The notes: generated from the sequence alone by a model not told the origin. 64,000 nt of DNA from Pseudomonas oryzae (GCF_900104805.1 NZ_LT629751.1:1-64000); one strand, 5' to 3'; numbered from the stretch's first letter, positions 17,183 through 28,669 are shown. Numbers and translations: made by a program.

Positions 17183-18538
17183 TCAGGCGAAGGCCAGCAT
17201 GCCCATGTAGGTGGCAGCGCCGGCGGTGTAGCCGAGGAAGGCCAACAGGCTGACGCGCTTGAGGTACCAGACGAAGCTGATGCGCTCCATGCCCATGGCC
17301 GCCACGCCGGCCGCCGAGCCGATGATCAGGCTGCTGCCGCCGGTGCCGGCGCAGTAGGCGAGCATCTCCCAGAAGGTACCGTCGACCACGAAGTAGCGCA
17401 GCCAGGTGGCGTCGGCGCCGGCGGCAGCGACCGCTTCGGGGCTGGTCAGCGGGTACATCTTCATCGCGCCGGCGACCAGCGGCACGTTGTCGACCACCGC
17501 CGAGAGCAGGCCGATGGCGTAGTTGATGGCGTAGACGTTGCCCAGACCCTCGCGCAGCAGGCTGGCGACCTGGGTCAGGTGGCCGGCGGTGGCCAGGCTG
17601 GACACCGCGAGCAGGATGCCGAGGAAGAACAGCACGCTGGCGGAGTCGACGCGGCGCAGCACGCCGACCACCGACAGCGGGTGCTTGTCCTCGTCGTTCT
17701 TGCCGCGGTGGATCACCTCGGTGGCCACCCAGAGCACGCCGAGGCCGAACAGGATGCCCATGTACGGCGGCAGGTGGGTGACGGTCTTGAACACCGGCAC
17801 GAACAGCAGCGAGCCGAGGCCGAGGATCAGCACCAGGTTACGTTCGAAATCGGTGGTCGGGTTGCGCCGGCCCTCGGCGGTCTCGCGCAGGCGCGGGCGC
17901 GGCGCCTCGCCCTTGAGACGGAAGCTGAGCAGCAGCAGCGGCACCAGCAGGCACACCAGACTGGGCAGGAACAGGCCGGTGATCACCCCGGTGGCGCTGA
18001 TCTGGCTGCCGATCCACAGCATGGTGGTGGTCACGTCGCCGATCGGCGACCAGGCGCCGCCGGCGTTGGCGGCGATCACCACGATGCCGACGTACAGCCA
18101 GCGCTCCGGACGGCCGCGCACCAGCTTGCGCAGCAGCGAGACCATGACGATGGTGGTGGTCAGGTTGTCCAGCACCGCGGAAAGGAAGAAGGTGATCAGG
18201 CCGACGATCCACAACAGGTGCACGCGCTTGCGGGTCTGGATGCGGTCGGTGATGACCTTGAAGCCTTCGTGGGAGTCGATCAGCTCGACGATGGTCATGG
18301 CGCCGAGCAGGAAGAACAGGATCTCGGCGATCTCGCCGAGGTGGTGGCGCAGCTCGCCGACCACGCCGTGGCCGGCCGCCTCGCCCGCGGGCAGGATGCT
18401 GTCGGCGCCCATCACCAGGGCGGTCCAGCACAGCACGGCGGTGAGGATGGCCGAGGCGGCCTTGTCGATTTTCAGCGGGTGTTCGAGGGCGATGCAGAGG
18501 TAGCCGACGACGAAGATCAGGGCCATCCAGGCGTACAT
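17183..18538 (-). CDS. nhaD: NhaD-type sodium/proton antiporter
   Basis: A 451-residue inner-membrane protein with about twelve helices of the ion-transporter superfamily. Visible conserved stretches include FFLLGAMTIVELID, LSAVLDNLTTTIVMV, NAGGAWSPIGDVTTTMLW and VDNVPLVAGAMKM, which hold the paired Asp-Asn and Asp-Val-Thr motifs of NhaD. It exchanges cytoplasmic Na+ or Li+ for protons and gives salt and alkaline tolerance. Start ATG 18538; the leader contains a small stem-loop at 18618-18633. A small HTH gene follows. Confidence 0.92.
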   Translation of the reverse strand: MYAWMALIFVVGYLCIALEHPLKIDKAASAILTAVLCWTALVMGADSILPAGEAAGHGVVGELRHHLGEIAEILFFLLGAMTIVELIDSHEGFKVITDRIQTRKRVHLLWIVGLITFFLSAVLDNLTTTIVMVSLLRKLVRGRPERWLYVGIVVIAANAGGAWSPIGDVTTTMLWIGSQISATGVITGLFLPSLVCLLVPLLLLSFRLKGEAPRPRLRETAEGRRNPTTDFERNLVLILGLGSLLFVPVFKTVTHLPPYMGILFGLGVLWVATEVIHRGKNDEDKHPLSVVGVLRRVDSASVLFFLGILLAVSSLATAGHLTQVASLLREGLGNVYAINYAIGLLSAVVDNVPLVAGAMKMYPLTSPEAVAAAGADATWLRYFVVDGTFWEMLAYCAGTGGSSLIIGSAAGVAAMGMERISFVWYLKRVSLLAFLGYTAGAATYMGMLAFA

Positions 18539-18652
18539 GGGCGAAATTCCGGTTGGTCAGTGGACGGATTGTTGTTTTGTTTTCGCAACTGGCGGCGGAG
18601 CATGCCTGATCGCGGGGGGCGCTGAAAAGCGCCGCTCTGTCGCAGCGGGCAG

Positions 18653-18689
18653 AAAAAAGGCCCGGCACCTGACGGTGGCGGGCCTTTTT
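18653..18689 (-). terminator. Intrinsic terminator of valS
   Basis: On the minus strand GGCCCGCCACC pairs with GGTGCCGGGCC around a TCA-type loop and ends in a run of T. On the plus strand AAAAAA precedes and TTTTT follows, so it could work in both directions. It lies 14 bp after the valS stop. Confidence 0.85.
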
Positions 18690-18703
18690 CCGGGAGGCGC
18701 GGT

Positions 18704-21535
18704 TTAGAGCGCGGCGATGCGCGCGCGCTGCTCGGCCAGCTTGGCCAGCGCCTGCTCGGCCTCGGCCAGCTTGGCGCGCTCCTTGTCCAGCACCTCGGCC
18801 GGGGCCTTGGCGACGAAGCCCTCGTTGGCCAGCTTGCCGCCGACACGCTTGACCTCGCCCTCCAGGCGCTGCAGCTCCTTGTCCAGGCGCGCCAGCTCGG
18901 CGTCCTTGTCGATCAGCCCGGCCATCGGCACCAGCACTTCCATCTCGCCGACCAGCGCGGTGGCGGCCAGCGGCGCTTCCTCGCCGGTGGCGAGCACGCG
19001 CACCGACTCCAGCTTGGCCAGCTTGGCCAGCAGCGGCTCGAAGGCGGCCAGGCGGCGCTGATCCTCGTCACTGGCGTTGGCCAGCACCACGTCGATGCGC
19101 TTGGCCATGGAGATCTTCATCTCGCCGCGGATCTGCCGCACGCCGAGCATCAGCTGCTTGACCCACTCGATGTCGGCCTCGGCCGCCGCGTCGATGCGCT
19201 CCTCGGCGGCCACCGGCCAGGGTTGCAGCATCAGGGTCGGGCCGCTCTTGCCGGCCAGGGCCTTGATGCGCTGCCAGATTTCCTCGGTGATGAACGGCAT
19301 GAACGGGTGGGCCAGGCGCAGGATGACCTCCAGCACGCGCACCAGGGTGCGGCGGGTGCCGCGCTGGCGTTCGACGCTGGCGGTCTCGTCCCACAGCACC
19401 GGCTTGACCAGCTCCAGGTACCAGGCGCAGTACTCGTCCCAGACGAATTCGTAGAGCGACTGCGCGGCCAGGTCGAAGCGGAACTGGTCGAGGTGACGGG
19501 TGACGTCCTGCTCGCAGCGCTGCAGGGCGGAGATGATCCAGCGGTCGACCGGCGACAGCTCGACGGGTTCGTCGCCCGCGCCGCAGTCCTTGCCGTCGGT
19601 GTTCTCCAGCACGAAGTTGGTGGCGTTCCACAGCTTGTTGCAGAAGTTGCGGTAGCCCTCGACGCGACCCATGTCGAACTTGATGTCGCGGCCGGTGGAG
19701 GCCAGCGAGCAGAAGGTGAAGCGCAGGGCGTCGGTGCCGTAGCTGGCGATGCCCTCGGGGAACTCGGCGCGGGTCTGCTTGGCGATCTTCTCGGCCAGCT
19801 TGGGCTGCATCATGCCGCTGGTGCGCTTGGCCACCAGGGTTTCCAGGTCGATGCCGTCGACGATGTCCAGCGGGTCGAGCACGTTGCCCTTGGACTTGGA
19901 CATCTTGTGGCCCTGGCCGTCGCGCACCAGGCCGTGGACGTAGACGGTCTTGAACGGGATCTGCCCGGTCAGGTGCAGGCTCATCATGATCATCCGGGCG
20001 ACCCAGAAGAAGATGATGTCGAAGCCGGTGACCAGCACGTCGGTGGGGTGGAAGGTCTTCAGGAAGTCGGTCTGCTCCGGCCAGCCGAGGGTCGAGAAGG
20101 TCCACAGGCCCGAGCTGAACCAGGTGTCCAGCACGTCCTCGTCCTGGGTCAGGGCGATGTCGCCGAGGTTGTGCTTGGCGCGCACTTCCGCCTCGTCGCG
20201 GCCGACGTAGACGTTGCCGGCCTCGTCGTACCAGGCCGGGATGCGGTGGCCCCACCACAGCTGGCGGCTGATGCACCAGTCCTGGATGTCGCGCATCCAG
20301 CTGAAGTACATGTTCTCGTACTGCTTGGGCACGAACTGGATGGAGCCGTCCTCCACCGCGGCGATGGCCTTCTCGGCCAGCGGCTTGGTGGAGACGTACC
20401 ACTGGTCGGTCAGCCACGGCTCGATGACCACGCCGGAGCGGTCGCCCTTGGGCACCTTGAGCGCGTGCTCGTCGATCTTCTCCAGCAGGCCCAGCGCGTC
20501 GAAGGCGGCGACGATCTGCTTGCGCGCCTCGAAGCGGTCGAGGCCGGCGAACTGCGCCGGCAGGGCGGCGTCGAATTCGGCGTTGACGCTGCCGTCGAGG
20601 TTGAACACCTGAGCGCTGGCGAGGATCGCGGCGTTCTTGTCGAGCACGTTGATCAGCGGCAGGTTGTGGCGCTTGCCGACCTCGTAGTCGTTGAAGTCGT
20701 GGGCCGGGGTGATCTTCACGCAGCCGGTGCCGAACTCGGGGTCGCAGTAGTCGTCGCCGACGATGGGGATGCGCCGGCCGACCAGGGGCAGCTCGACGAA
20801 CTGGCCGATCAGCGCCTTGTAGCGCTCGTCCTCGGGATGCACGGCAACCGCGGAGTCGCCGAGCATGGTTTCCGGGCGGGTGGTGGCGACGATCAGGTAG
20901 TCCTTGCCGTCGGCGGTCTTGGCGCCGTCAGCCAGCGGGTAGCGCAGGTTCCACAGGCTGCCCTTCTCGTCGTGGTTCTCCACTTCCAGATCGGAGATCG
21001 CGGTGTGCAGCTTCGGGTCCCAGTTGACCAGGCGCTTGCCGCGGTAGATCAGGCCGTCCTCGTGCAGGCGCACGAAGGCTTCCTTGACCGCCTCGGACAG
21101 GCCGTCGTCCATGGTGAAGCGCTCGCGCGACCAGTCCACCGAGGAGCCGAGGCGACGGATCTGGCGGGTGATGGTGCCGCCGGACTCTTCCTTCCACTCC
21201 CAGACCTTCTCCAGGAACTTCTCGCGGCCGAGGTCGTGGCGCGACAGGTTCTGCGCGGCCAGCTGGCGCTCCACCACCATCTGGGTGGCGATGCCGGCGT
21301 GGTCGGTGCCCGGCTGCCACAGGGTGTTGCGGCCCTGCATGCGGCGGAAGCGGATCAGCGCGTCCATGATCGCGTTGTTGAAGCCGTGGCCCATGTGCAG
21401 GCTGCCGGTGACGTTCGGCGGCGGCAGGGCGATGGTGTAGGACTCGCCGGAACCTTGCGGCGCGAAGTAGTTCTTCGCCTCCCACTCGGCGTACCAGCGG
21501 GATTCGATTTCGTGGGGTTGGTAGGTCTTGTCCAT
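18704..21535 (-). CDS. valS: Valyl-tRNA synthetase
   Basis: A 943-residue class I synthetase that charges tRNA-Val. The HIGH signature reads HMGH at 47-50 and the KMSKS loop is at 544-548 (KMSKSKGN). The CP1 editing domain lies between them ([12 protein letters not shown]), and the C-terminal coiled coil is visible as alternating Lys/Glu/Leu over the last 65 residues ([18 protein letters not shown]). Length matches gamma-proteobacterial ValS. It is followed by an intrinsic terminator. The antisense frames over it are artefacts of GC bias. Confidence 0.98.
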   Translation of the reverse strand: MDKTYQPHEIESRWYAEWEAKNYFAPQGSGESYTIALPPPNVTGSLHMGHGFNNAIMDALIRFRRMQGRNTLWQPGTDHAGIATQMVVERQLAAQNLSRHDLGREKFLEKVWEWKEESGGTITRQIRRLGSSVDWSRERFTMDDGLSEAVKEAFVRLHEDGLIYRGKRLVNWDPKLHTAISDLEVENHDEKGSLWNLRYPLADGAKTADGKDYLIVATTRPETMLGDSAVAVHPEDERYKALIGQFVELPLVGRRIPIVGDDYCDPEFGTGCVKITPAHDFNDYEVGKRHNLPLINVLDKNAAILASAQVFNLDGSVNAEFDAALPAQFAGLDRFEARKQIVAAFDALGLLEKIDEHALKVPKGDRSGVVIEPWLTDQWYVSTKPLAEKAIAAVEDGSIQFVPKQYENMYFSWMRDIQDWCISRQLWWGHRIPAWYDEAGNVYVGRDEAEVRAKHNLGDIALTQDEDVLDTWFSSGLWTFSTLGWPEQTDFLKTFHPTDVLVTGFDIIFFWVARMIMMSLHLTGQIPFKTVYVHGLVRDGQGHKMSKSKGNVLDPLDIVDGIDLETLVAKRTSGMMQPKLAEKIAKQTRAEFPEGIASYGTDALRFTFCSLASTGRDIKFDMGRVEGYRNFCNKLWNATNFVLENTDGKDCGAGDEPVELSPVDRWIISALQRCEQDVTRHLDQFRFDLAAQSLYEFVWDEYCAWYLELVKPVLWDETASVERQRGTRRTLVRVLEVILRLAHPFMPFITEEIWQRIKALAGKSGPTLMLQPWPVAAEERIDAAAEADIEWVKQLMLGVRQIRGEMKISMAKRIDVVLANASDEDQRRLAAFEPLLAKLAKLESVRVLATGEEAPLAATALVGEMEVLVPMAGLIDKDAELARLDKELQRLEGEVKRVGGKLANEGFVAKAPAEVLDKERAKLAEAEQALAKLAEQRARIAAL

Positions 21536-21712
21536 GCGCGGCGGGACCCTTGCGGCAGCTGATCGGAAAACCGCGAAGTATAACGGGGATCGGCGCGGCG
21601 GCGTAGGGCGGGCGTCGGCGGCAGGTCGGTGCAGGGGGAGGGTGGACCGGGCCCAGCCGCAGCTGGGCAGCGCTGGACAGGCTGCGCGAGTGTTTCGGGC
21701 GGCCTGATGGGC

Positions 21713-22120
21713 TCAGCGCCGGCCGGCGCGGAGGATCTTGCTCAGGTGGTCTTCCAGGCGACGGTGCAGCTCGGCCTCGATCTGCAGCATGTAGTCGTCG
21801 ATCACTTCCTGCATGATCAGCCGCGCGGCGGCCTGCAGCTCGCGCTCGATCTGCGCCATCGGCATGGCCTCGTCGCTGGCCGCAGCCGGGCGACTGACCG
21901 GCGCTGGCGCGAGCGGCGGCGCGAGGGGCGCCGGCGGCAGTTCGACCGGCTGGGGAGCGGCCTGCAGCGGCGCCTGCTCGAGCTGTTCGGCGAGCTGCGG
22001 CTCGAGGGGCAGCGGCTCCTGCAGCAACGGAATGGCCGGCTCGCCGACCGTCTCGGTCAGCAACGGCAGTTCGTCGTTGATCAGGTCGGGCCAGGCGGCG
22101 GTTTTCGGTGGCGTGTCCAT
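21713..22120 (-). CDS. Pro/Ala-rich small protein between holC and valS, function unknown
   Basis: A 135-residue protein. Residues 1-85 are Pro/Ala/Leu-rich and low complexity; the C-terminal 45 residues are charged and helical (AQIERELQAAARLIMQEV, EAELHRRLEDHLSKIL) and look conserved. It lies 15 bp downstream of holC on the same strand. It is commonly seen next to holC in pseudomonads, sometimes given the name of the chi subunit by proximity, but it does not resemble chi. A partner or assembly role is speculation. Confidence 0.7.
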   Translation of the reverse strand: MDTPPKTAAWPDLINDELPLLTETVGEPAIPLLQEPLPLEPQLAEQLEQAPLQAAPQPVELPPAPLAPPLAPAPVSRPAAASDEAMPMAQIERELQAAARLIMQEVIDDYMLQIEAELHRRLEDHLSKILRAGRR

Positions 22121-22135
22121 CGGTGGCTCGTGACG

Positions 22136-22555
22136 TTACAGGTGCAGATGCTGGGGAGCATAGCCGCGTTCGCGGTAGAAGCGGTAACTGGCGCGCAGGG
22201 CGTCGCGGGTCTGCGGGTCCTGGTTGACCACCTCGGCGATGCGCGCGAAGCGCTCGAAGAACGCCGGCACCGTGCTGGCCAGATTGATCAACAGGCCCTG
22301 CTCGCCGCCGGCGTCGGCGCCCCAGGCCAGCAGCAGCGGTGCGTCTGCACCGTCGCCGGCCAGCTGGTGGGGCACGAAGCTGGCCTGGGCGAAGCTCCAC
22401 AGCCGTTCGTCGAGCGCCTCGGCCTGCGCCTGGTCCTGGCAGTTCAGGTAGATGCGGTGTCCCTCGCGCCAGGCCTTGGCGGCAAGGCGGCAGGCGTAAG
22501 TCAGGCGCTCGCCGGGGTCGCTGCCCGGCAGGATGTAGAAGTCGATGCGCTTCAT
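22136..22555 (-). CDS. holC: DNA polymerase III chi subunit
   Basis: A 139-residue protein matching HolC: MKRIDFYILPGSDP at the N-terminus and LYNC/WSFAQASFVPHQLAG-like core motifs. Chi links the clamp loader to single-stranded DNA-binding protein at the replication fork. Start ATG 22555. It is located between pepA upstream and the small unknown gene downstream, the order usual in gamma-proteobacteria (pepA-holC-valS). Confidence 0.94.
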   Translation of the reverse strand: MKRIDFYILPGSDPGERLTYACRLAAKAWREGHRIYLNCQDQAQAEALDERLWSFAQASFVPHQLAGDGADAPLLLAWGADAGGEQGLLINLASTVPAFFERFARIAEVVNQDPQTRDALRASYRFYRERGYAPQHLHL

Positions 22556-22595
22556 CGCTCGGTGCCGGCCGGCGCGCGGGCCGGCCGGTCAGCTC

Positions 22596-24140
<1,545 letters not shown>

Positions 24141-24228
24141 TCACGGTCTCGAAGCCGCTGCAGCCAGCGCAGATGCGGCTAGTTTGAGCGTTGCGCCCCG
24201 AGCCTGACAACCCTGGAGTCGTCCCGGT

Positions 24229-25356
24229 TTGATCATCTTCCGTTATCTGTCCCGCGAAGTGCTGGTGACCCTCAGTGCGGTGAGCGCCGTGCTGCTGGTG
24301 ATCATCATGAGCGGGCGCTTCATCAAGTATCTGGCCCAGGCGGCCCAGGGTCTGCTCGATCCGGGTGTGCTGTTCATGATCATGGGCTTTCGCCTGCCCG
24401 GCTTCCTGCAGCTGATCCTGCCCTTGGGCCTGTTCCTCGGCATCCTGCTGGCTTACGGCCGCCTGTATCTCGAGTCGGAGATGAGCGTGCTGTCGGCCGC
24501 CGGCATGAGCCGCCAGCGCCTGCTCGCCTACACCCTGGCGCCGGCCGCGCTGGTGGCGGCGCTGGTGGCCTGGCTGAGCCTGTCGCTGGCTCCACTGGGA
24601 GTGACCCGCGTCGAGCAGATCCTCAACAGCCAGGACGCCCTCACCGAGTTCGACACCCTGGTGCCGGGGCGCTTCCAGGCGCTGAAGAGCGGCTCGCGGG
24701 TCACCTACAGCGAACGCCTGTCCGCCGACGGCCGCGAGCTGGGCGGGGTGTTCATCTCCGAGCTGCGCCTGTCGCGCGACGGCGACAAGCAGCGCGGCAT
24801 CAGCGTGCTGGTGGCCGAGAAGGGCCGCCAGGAGATCCGCCCCGACGGCAGCCGCTACCTGATCCTCGAGAACGGCTACCGCTACGACGGCCAGCCCGGC
24901 CAGCCCGACTACCGGGCGATCCAGTACGACCGCTACGGCGTGCTGCTGCCCAAGCCGGAGGTGGCCGGCGAGCTGAACGAGCGCGAGGGCATCCCCACCG
25001 CCGAGCTGGTCGGCAGCAAGAATCTGCGCCACCAGGCCGAGCTGCAGTGGCGGCTGTCGATCCCGCTGCTGGTGTTCGTGGTCACCGTGCTGGCCGTGCC
25101 GCTGGCGCGGGTCAATCCGCGCCAGGGCCGCTTCCTCAAGCTGCTGCCGGCGATCCTCCTGTACATGTCCTACCTGGCTCTGCTGATCGCCATGCGCGGC
25201 CAGCTGGAGAAGGGTCGCCTGCCGGTGGCGCTGGGCCTGTGGTGGGTGCACGGGCTGTTCTTCGCCATCGGCCTGCTGTTGCTGTACTGGGAGCCGCTGC
25301 GGCTGAAGTGGACGGCGCGCCGCGCCCGCAAGGAGGCCGCCCGTGGTCAGGCTTGA
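24229..25356 (+). CDS. lptF: LPS export permease LptF
   Basis: A 375-residue inner-membrane protein with six helices and a periplasmic beta-jellyroll about 130-265, matching the YjgP/YjgQ family. LptF and LptG form the transmembrane part of the LptB2FG ABC transporter that extracts lipopolysaccharide from the inner membrane and passes it to LptC. It starts at TTG 24229 with GGAG at 24215-24218, a rare start that may limit expression. It overlaps lptG by 14 bp, which should couple their translation. Confidence 0.95.
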   Translation: MIIFRYLSREVLVTLSAVSAVLLVIIMSGRFIKYLAQAAQGLLDPGVLFMIMGFRLPGFLQLILPLGLFLGILLAYGRLYLESEMSVLSAAGMSRQRLLAYTLAPAALVAALVAWLSLSLAPLGVTRVEQILNSQDALTEFDTLVPGRFQALKSGSRVTYSERLSADGRELGGVFISELRLSRDGDKQRGISVLVAEKGRQEIRPDGSRYLILENGYRYDGQPGQPDYRAIQYDRYGVLLPKPEVAGELNEREGIPTAELVGSKNLRHQAELQWRLSIPLLVFVVTVLAVPLARVNPRQGRFLKLLPAILLYMSYLALLIAMRGQLEKGRLPVALGLWWVHGLFFAIGLLLLYWEPLRLKWTARRARKEAARGQA

Positions 25357-26404
25357 TCGTTACATCGGTACCAGCGTGTTCCTCAGCATCCTCGCGGTGC
25401 TGGGGGTGATCGTCGGCCTGGCCCTGCTGTTCGCCTTCATCGACGAGCTGGGCGACCTGGGTGGCGAGTACGGCGTGCTCGAGGCCGCCCGTTACGTCCT
25501 GCTGACGATTCCGGCGCAGATTCACGAACTGCTGCCGATGGCGGCGCTGATCGGCTGTCTGATCGGTCTGGGCACCCTGGCCAGCAGCAGCGAGCTGACC
25601 ATCATGCGCGCCGCCGGCGTGTCGCTGGCGCGCATCGTCTGGGCGGTGATGAAGCCGCTGCTGGTGCTGATGCTGGTCGGCGTGCTGATCGGCGAGTACG
25701 TCGCCCCGGTCACCGAGAACCTGGCGCAGAGCGGTCGCTCGCTGGCCCAGGGCGGTGGCGAGGCGCAGAGCACCAAGCGCGGCCTGTGGCACCGCCAGGG
25801 CGAGGAGTACGTGCACATCAACTCGGTGCAGCCCAATGGCGTGCTGCTCGGCGTCACCCGCTACCGCTTCGACGGCGAGCGCCGCCTGCAGAGCGCCAGC
25901 TTCGCCCGCCGCGCGCGCTACCAGGAAGACCACTGGCAGCTGGAGAACGTGACCACCACCCTGCTGTTCGCCGACCGCAGCGAGCAGGTCCGCCAGGCCG
26001 AGGAGCGCTGGGACGTCGAGCTCAGCCCCGAGCTGCTCGGCACCGTGGTGGTCGAACCCGATGCGCTGTCGATGACCGGGTTGTGGCGCTATATCCACTA
26101 CCTTGGCGAGCAGGGCCTGAACAACAGCCAGTACTGGCTGGCGTTCTGGACCAAGGTGCTGCAGCCGCTGGTCACCGCCACCCTGGTACTGCTGGCGATC
26201 TCCTTCATCTTCGGCCCGCTGCGCTCGGTCACCCTCGGCCAGCGCATCTTCACCGGCGTGCTGGTCGGCTTCGTGTTCCGCATCGCCCAGGACCTGCTCG
26301 GCCCCTCCAGCCTGGTGTTCGGCTTCTCGCCGCTGCTGGCCGTGCTGGTGCCGGCGGGGATCTGCGCGCTGGCGGGCCTGTGGATGCTGCGCCGGGCCGG
26401 CTGA
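25343..26404 (+). CDS. lptG: LPS export permease LptG
   Basis: A 353-residue protein of the same family as LptF, with six helices around a periplasmic domain about 120-240. It pairs with LptF in LptB2FG. It begins at GTG 25343, inside the end of lptF, with AAGGAGG at 25330-25336. C-terminal helices (VTATLVLLAISFIFGPL, GVLVGFVFRIAQDLLGPS) are typical. A terminator-like hairpin lies 25 bp after its stop. Confidence 0.95.
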   Translation: MVRLDRYIGTSVFLSILAVLGVIVGLALLFAFIDELGDLGGEYGVLEAARYVLLTIPAQIHELLPMAALIGCLIGLGTLASSSELTIMRAAGVSLARIVWAVMKPLLVLMLVGVLIGEYVAPVTENLAQSGRSLAQGGGEAQSTKRGLWHRQGEEYVHINSVQPNGVLLGVTRYRFDGERRLQSASFARRARYQEDHWQLENVTTTLLFADRSEQVRQAEERWDVELSPELLGTVVVEPDALSMTGLWRYIHYLGEQGLNNSQYWLAFWTKVLQPLVTATLVLLAISFIFGPLRSVTLGQRIFTGVLVGFVFRIAQDLLGPSSLVFGFSPLLAVLVPAGICALAGLWMLRRAG

Positions 26405-26428
26405 ACCGGACACCACGCTGCACCCCCG

Positions 26429-26458
26429 GGGCCGGCCTTTGCCGGCCCTGTTCATTTC
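26429..26458 (+). terminator. Probable intrinsic terminator of lptFG
   Basis: GGGCCGGC (26429-26436) pairs with GCCGGCCC (26441-26448) around a CTTT loop, followed by TGTTCATTTCC. The U tract is interrupted, so efficiency is uncertain. It overlaps the end of the convergent lipoprotein gene. Confidence 0.6.
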
Positions 26459-27858
26459 CGCGTCTGGAAATAGCGGCCCAGCAGGTCGGGGTCGTCGAAA
26501 TGCGCCTCGCCTATGAAGGCCGTGGCGTGTCGTCCCCACTGGCGCATGGCGCCCGGCGAAACCACCCCCGCCGGCCACAGCAGCCAGCGCTCCAGACGCT
26601 GGCTGCCGGGCACCAGGCCGTGGACGTCGTAGAGGCTGCGCCGTCCGGCCGGATGGGCCAGGCTGCGCAGTTCGTCCAGTTCGGCCAGGCGATAGCGGTG
26701 GATGGGGTAGGGCGCCCGGCGTCCGTCCACCCACAGCAGCGCGTGGTCGTTGCCGCGTAGCCACAGGGTCGCCGCGCGGTTGCCGGCTTGCGCCAGGCGC
26801 CGGGCCAGGCGCTGCTCCGCGTCCGCCGGCTGGCGAAACTGCAGCGGCGAGTCGGCCGGCAGGAAGAACGCGTGCCAGCAGCCGCACGGATGGATGGCGT
26901 CGTACAGCAGGGCAGCGCCGTGCGCGTCCAGGGTCACCCGCCAGAGCATGCCGTCCAGTTCGCCGGCGTAGATGTCCAGCGGGCCGTCCGCCGGGCGCGC
27001 GCTGAACCACCACTGGTAGACCAGCTGCAGGTGCCAGCGACCCTCCAGGCGGCTCCAGCCGTGGTGGCGGTAGAGCACGGGGCGCCGGTCGAAGCCGCGC
27101 CGGCCGCGGGCGTCGATCCGCGGCGTGCCGGGACGGTCGGCGCTGCTCCGCGCGGCGATGCGCAGCTCCGGAGCATGACGGGCGAACAGGGCGTCGAGCT
27201 GTGCGGCATCGGCCCGGGGCAGGCCGAGGGCATCCGGATGCAGCGTCAGTGCCCGCTCCGCGAGCGGGGCAGGCGCCAGCCGGTAGCTGAGCCAGGCGGC
27301 GCTGTCCGCCGGCGCCCGTTGCGCCGCCGCCTCGCGCTGCCAGGCGGCGATGCGGTTGCGGTAGAACGGGCGCAGCAGCGGGTAGAGACCGAGGACGCGC
27401 GCCCACGGCCGATAGGCGCTGGGGACCCGGGCGGCGACAATGGCGCGGGCGAAGGCCGACGGATCCTGCGCCAGCCTGGCGATCTGGCGCTGGCGGCAGC
27501 TTGCCAGGCGAGCCTCATCCGGCAGGCCGCCCGGGCGGCCGGGCGGCAGGTTGCCGCGCTCGATGGCGCTGGCCGCGCGGTCGTTGTCGGCCAGGTAGTG
27601 CAGCCATAGTCGGCGTGTCGCCGGGCTGCTCGCGGCCCGGGGGCCGAGCGCGGCCAGCACGCGGTCGCTGCGCAGGCCGGGGAAGCCGGCAAGCCGGTGG
27701 AACTGGGCGTCGCGCACTGCGGCGGTGGCGCTCGCGAAACGGGCGAAGGCCTGGCTGCAGTCATCCTCGGGCGGCGCCGGAAGCGCGGCGCAGCCTGCCA
27801 GCACCGCGGCGCTCAGGATGGCCGCCGAGTAGATCGAACTGCGACTGCGGAAACCCAT
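26452..27858 (-). CDS. Uncharacterised lipoprotein, 468 residues
   Basis: Signal peptide with lipobox LAGC and lipidated C23. The mature protein is tryptophan-, arginine- and alanine-rich and soluble. Notable points are a cysteine-containing HPCGCWHAFF string, repeated aromatic stretches (VYQWWFSARP, WHLQLVY) and a C-terminal LYDVHGLVPGSQRLERWLLWPAG region. I do not recognise a family. The size and compositional bias suggest a periplasmic or outer-membrane-attached domain of several hundred residues. It is convergent with lptFG and has no operon partner. Start ATG 27858 has GAGGG upstream. Confidence 0.75.
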   Translation of the reverse strand: MGFRSRSSIYSAAILSAAVLAGCAALPAPPEDDCSQAFARFASATAAVRDAQFHRLAGFPGLRSDRVLAALGPRAASSPATRRLWLHYLADNDRAASAIERGNLPPGRPGGLPDEARLASCRQRQIARLAQDPSAFARAIVAARVPSAYRPWARVLGLYPLLRPFYRNRIAAWQREAAAQRAPADSAAWLSYRLAPAPLAERALTLHPDALGLPRADAAQLDALFARHAPELRIAARSSADRPGTPRIDARGRRGFDRRPVLYRHHGWSRLEGRWHLQLVYQWWFSARPADGPLDIYAGELDGMLWRVTLDAHGAALLYDAIHPCGCWHAFFLPADSPLQFRQPADAEQRLARRLAQAGNRAATLWLRGNDHALLWVDGRRAPYPIHRYRLAELDELRSLAHPAGRRSLYDVHGLVPGSQRLERWLLWPAGVVSPGAMRQWGRHATAFIGEAHFDDPDLLGRYFQTRK

Positions 27859-27940
27859 GCCGGGCCCTCATGGCGGGCGTCCGTGCGAGGGTTGCGTGCG
27901 GGCAAGGCCGTGCCCGCCCTTGCAGTCTAGTGGAGTGCGC

Positions 27941-28435
27941 TCAGCCCTTCTTGCGCTTGGGCAGCTGCACCACCACGCTTTCCGAGTAGCGGTCGTGCCA
28001 GGTCAGACGGTCCTTGTCCCACAGCATCCACAGGTAGCCGAGGCCGCCGGCAAGCAGGGAGATGGGGGCGATGAAGAAGCGCAGCAGCGCCTGCCACAGG
28101 TCGACGGCGCTGCCGTCGCGGTTCTGGATGCGCACGCCCCACACCTGCATGCCGAGGGTCTGGCCGTTGTGGGTCCAGAACTTGGCGAAGAAGGCGAACA
28201 GGCTGACCAGCACCAGGCTGGCGAGGATCGGGTCGTTGTCGAGCGCACCGGACTGGGACAGCGCCAGCAGCTCCTCGCCGCTGTAGATCAGGCGCAGGAT
28301 GCCCTGCTGGTAGAGCAGGCCGACCACCATGACCAGGGCCACGCAGAGCAGGAAGTCGTAGAACATCGCTGCCAGGCGGCGGATCAGGCTGGCGCGGGGA
28401 AAGTCGCCCTGCGGGCGCAGCTGGTGTCTGGACAT
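27941..28435 (-). CDS. RDD-family membrane protein
   Basis: A 164-residue protein with the RDD signature: ASLIRRLAAMFYDFLL at the N-terminus, three predicted helices (about 24-43, 72-88 and 118-138) and GQTLGMQVWGVRIQNRDG. RDD proteins are small integral membrane proteins, some linked to Na+/H+ exchange; function here is unknown. The C-terminus is basic (PKRKKG). Start ATG 28435. It lies just downstream of tRNA-Leu and its terminator. Confidence 0.86.
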   Translation of the reverse strand: MSRHQLRPQGDFPRASLIRRLAAMFYDFLLCVALVMVVGLLYQQGILRLIYSGEELLALSQSGALDNDPILASLVLVSLFAFFAKFWTHNGQTLGMQVWGVRIQNRDGSAVDLWQALLRFFIAPISLLAGGLGYLWMLWDKDRLTWHDRYSESVVVQLPKRKKG

Positions 28436-28465
28436 GGCGGGCTCGCTTGCAAAGGGTGCAGGCGT

Positions 28466-28489
28466 AAAAAAACCCGCCGGAGCGGGTTT
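28466..28489 (-). terminator. Intrinsic terminator after tRNA-Leu
   Basis: On the minus strand AACCCGC and GCGGGTT pair around a CGGA-type loop (stem 28471-28488) and are followed by a run of seven T. It is 10 bp beyond the 3' end of the tRNA. Confidence 0.85.
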
Positions 28490-28499
28490 CTCTACTATG

Positions 28500-28586
28500 T
28501 GGTGCCCCGAAAGAGACTCGAACTCTTACGCTGTTGCCAGCGGCGGATTTTGAATCCGCTGCGTCTACCGATTCCGCCATCGAGGC
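28500..28586 (-). tRNA. tRNA-Leu (anticodon CAA)
   Basis: An 87-nt tRNA read on the minus strand: acceptor stem GCCTCGA pairs with TCGGGGC, and CCA is encoded. The anticodon stem is GCGGA/TCCGC with loop TTCAAAA, giving anticodon CAA, which reads UUG. A long variable arm (CGCTG/CAGCG) confirms a leucine type II tRNA, and the T loop contains TTCGAGTC. A terminator lies just downstream. It sits between pta and the RDD gene. Confidence 0.97.
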
Positions 28587-28669
28587 AATGGCCGCGGAGT
28601 ATAGGGTTGGCGCGACGGGCGGTCAATCGACCGTTGCGCCAACCCCGGGCTCCGCCGGGTCGAGGCGGA

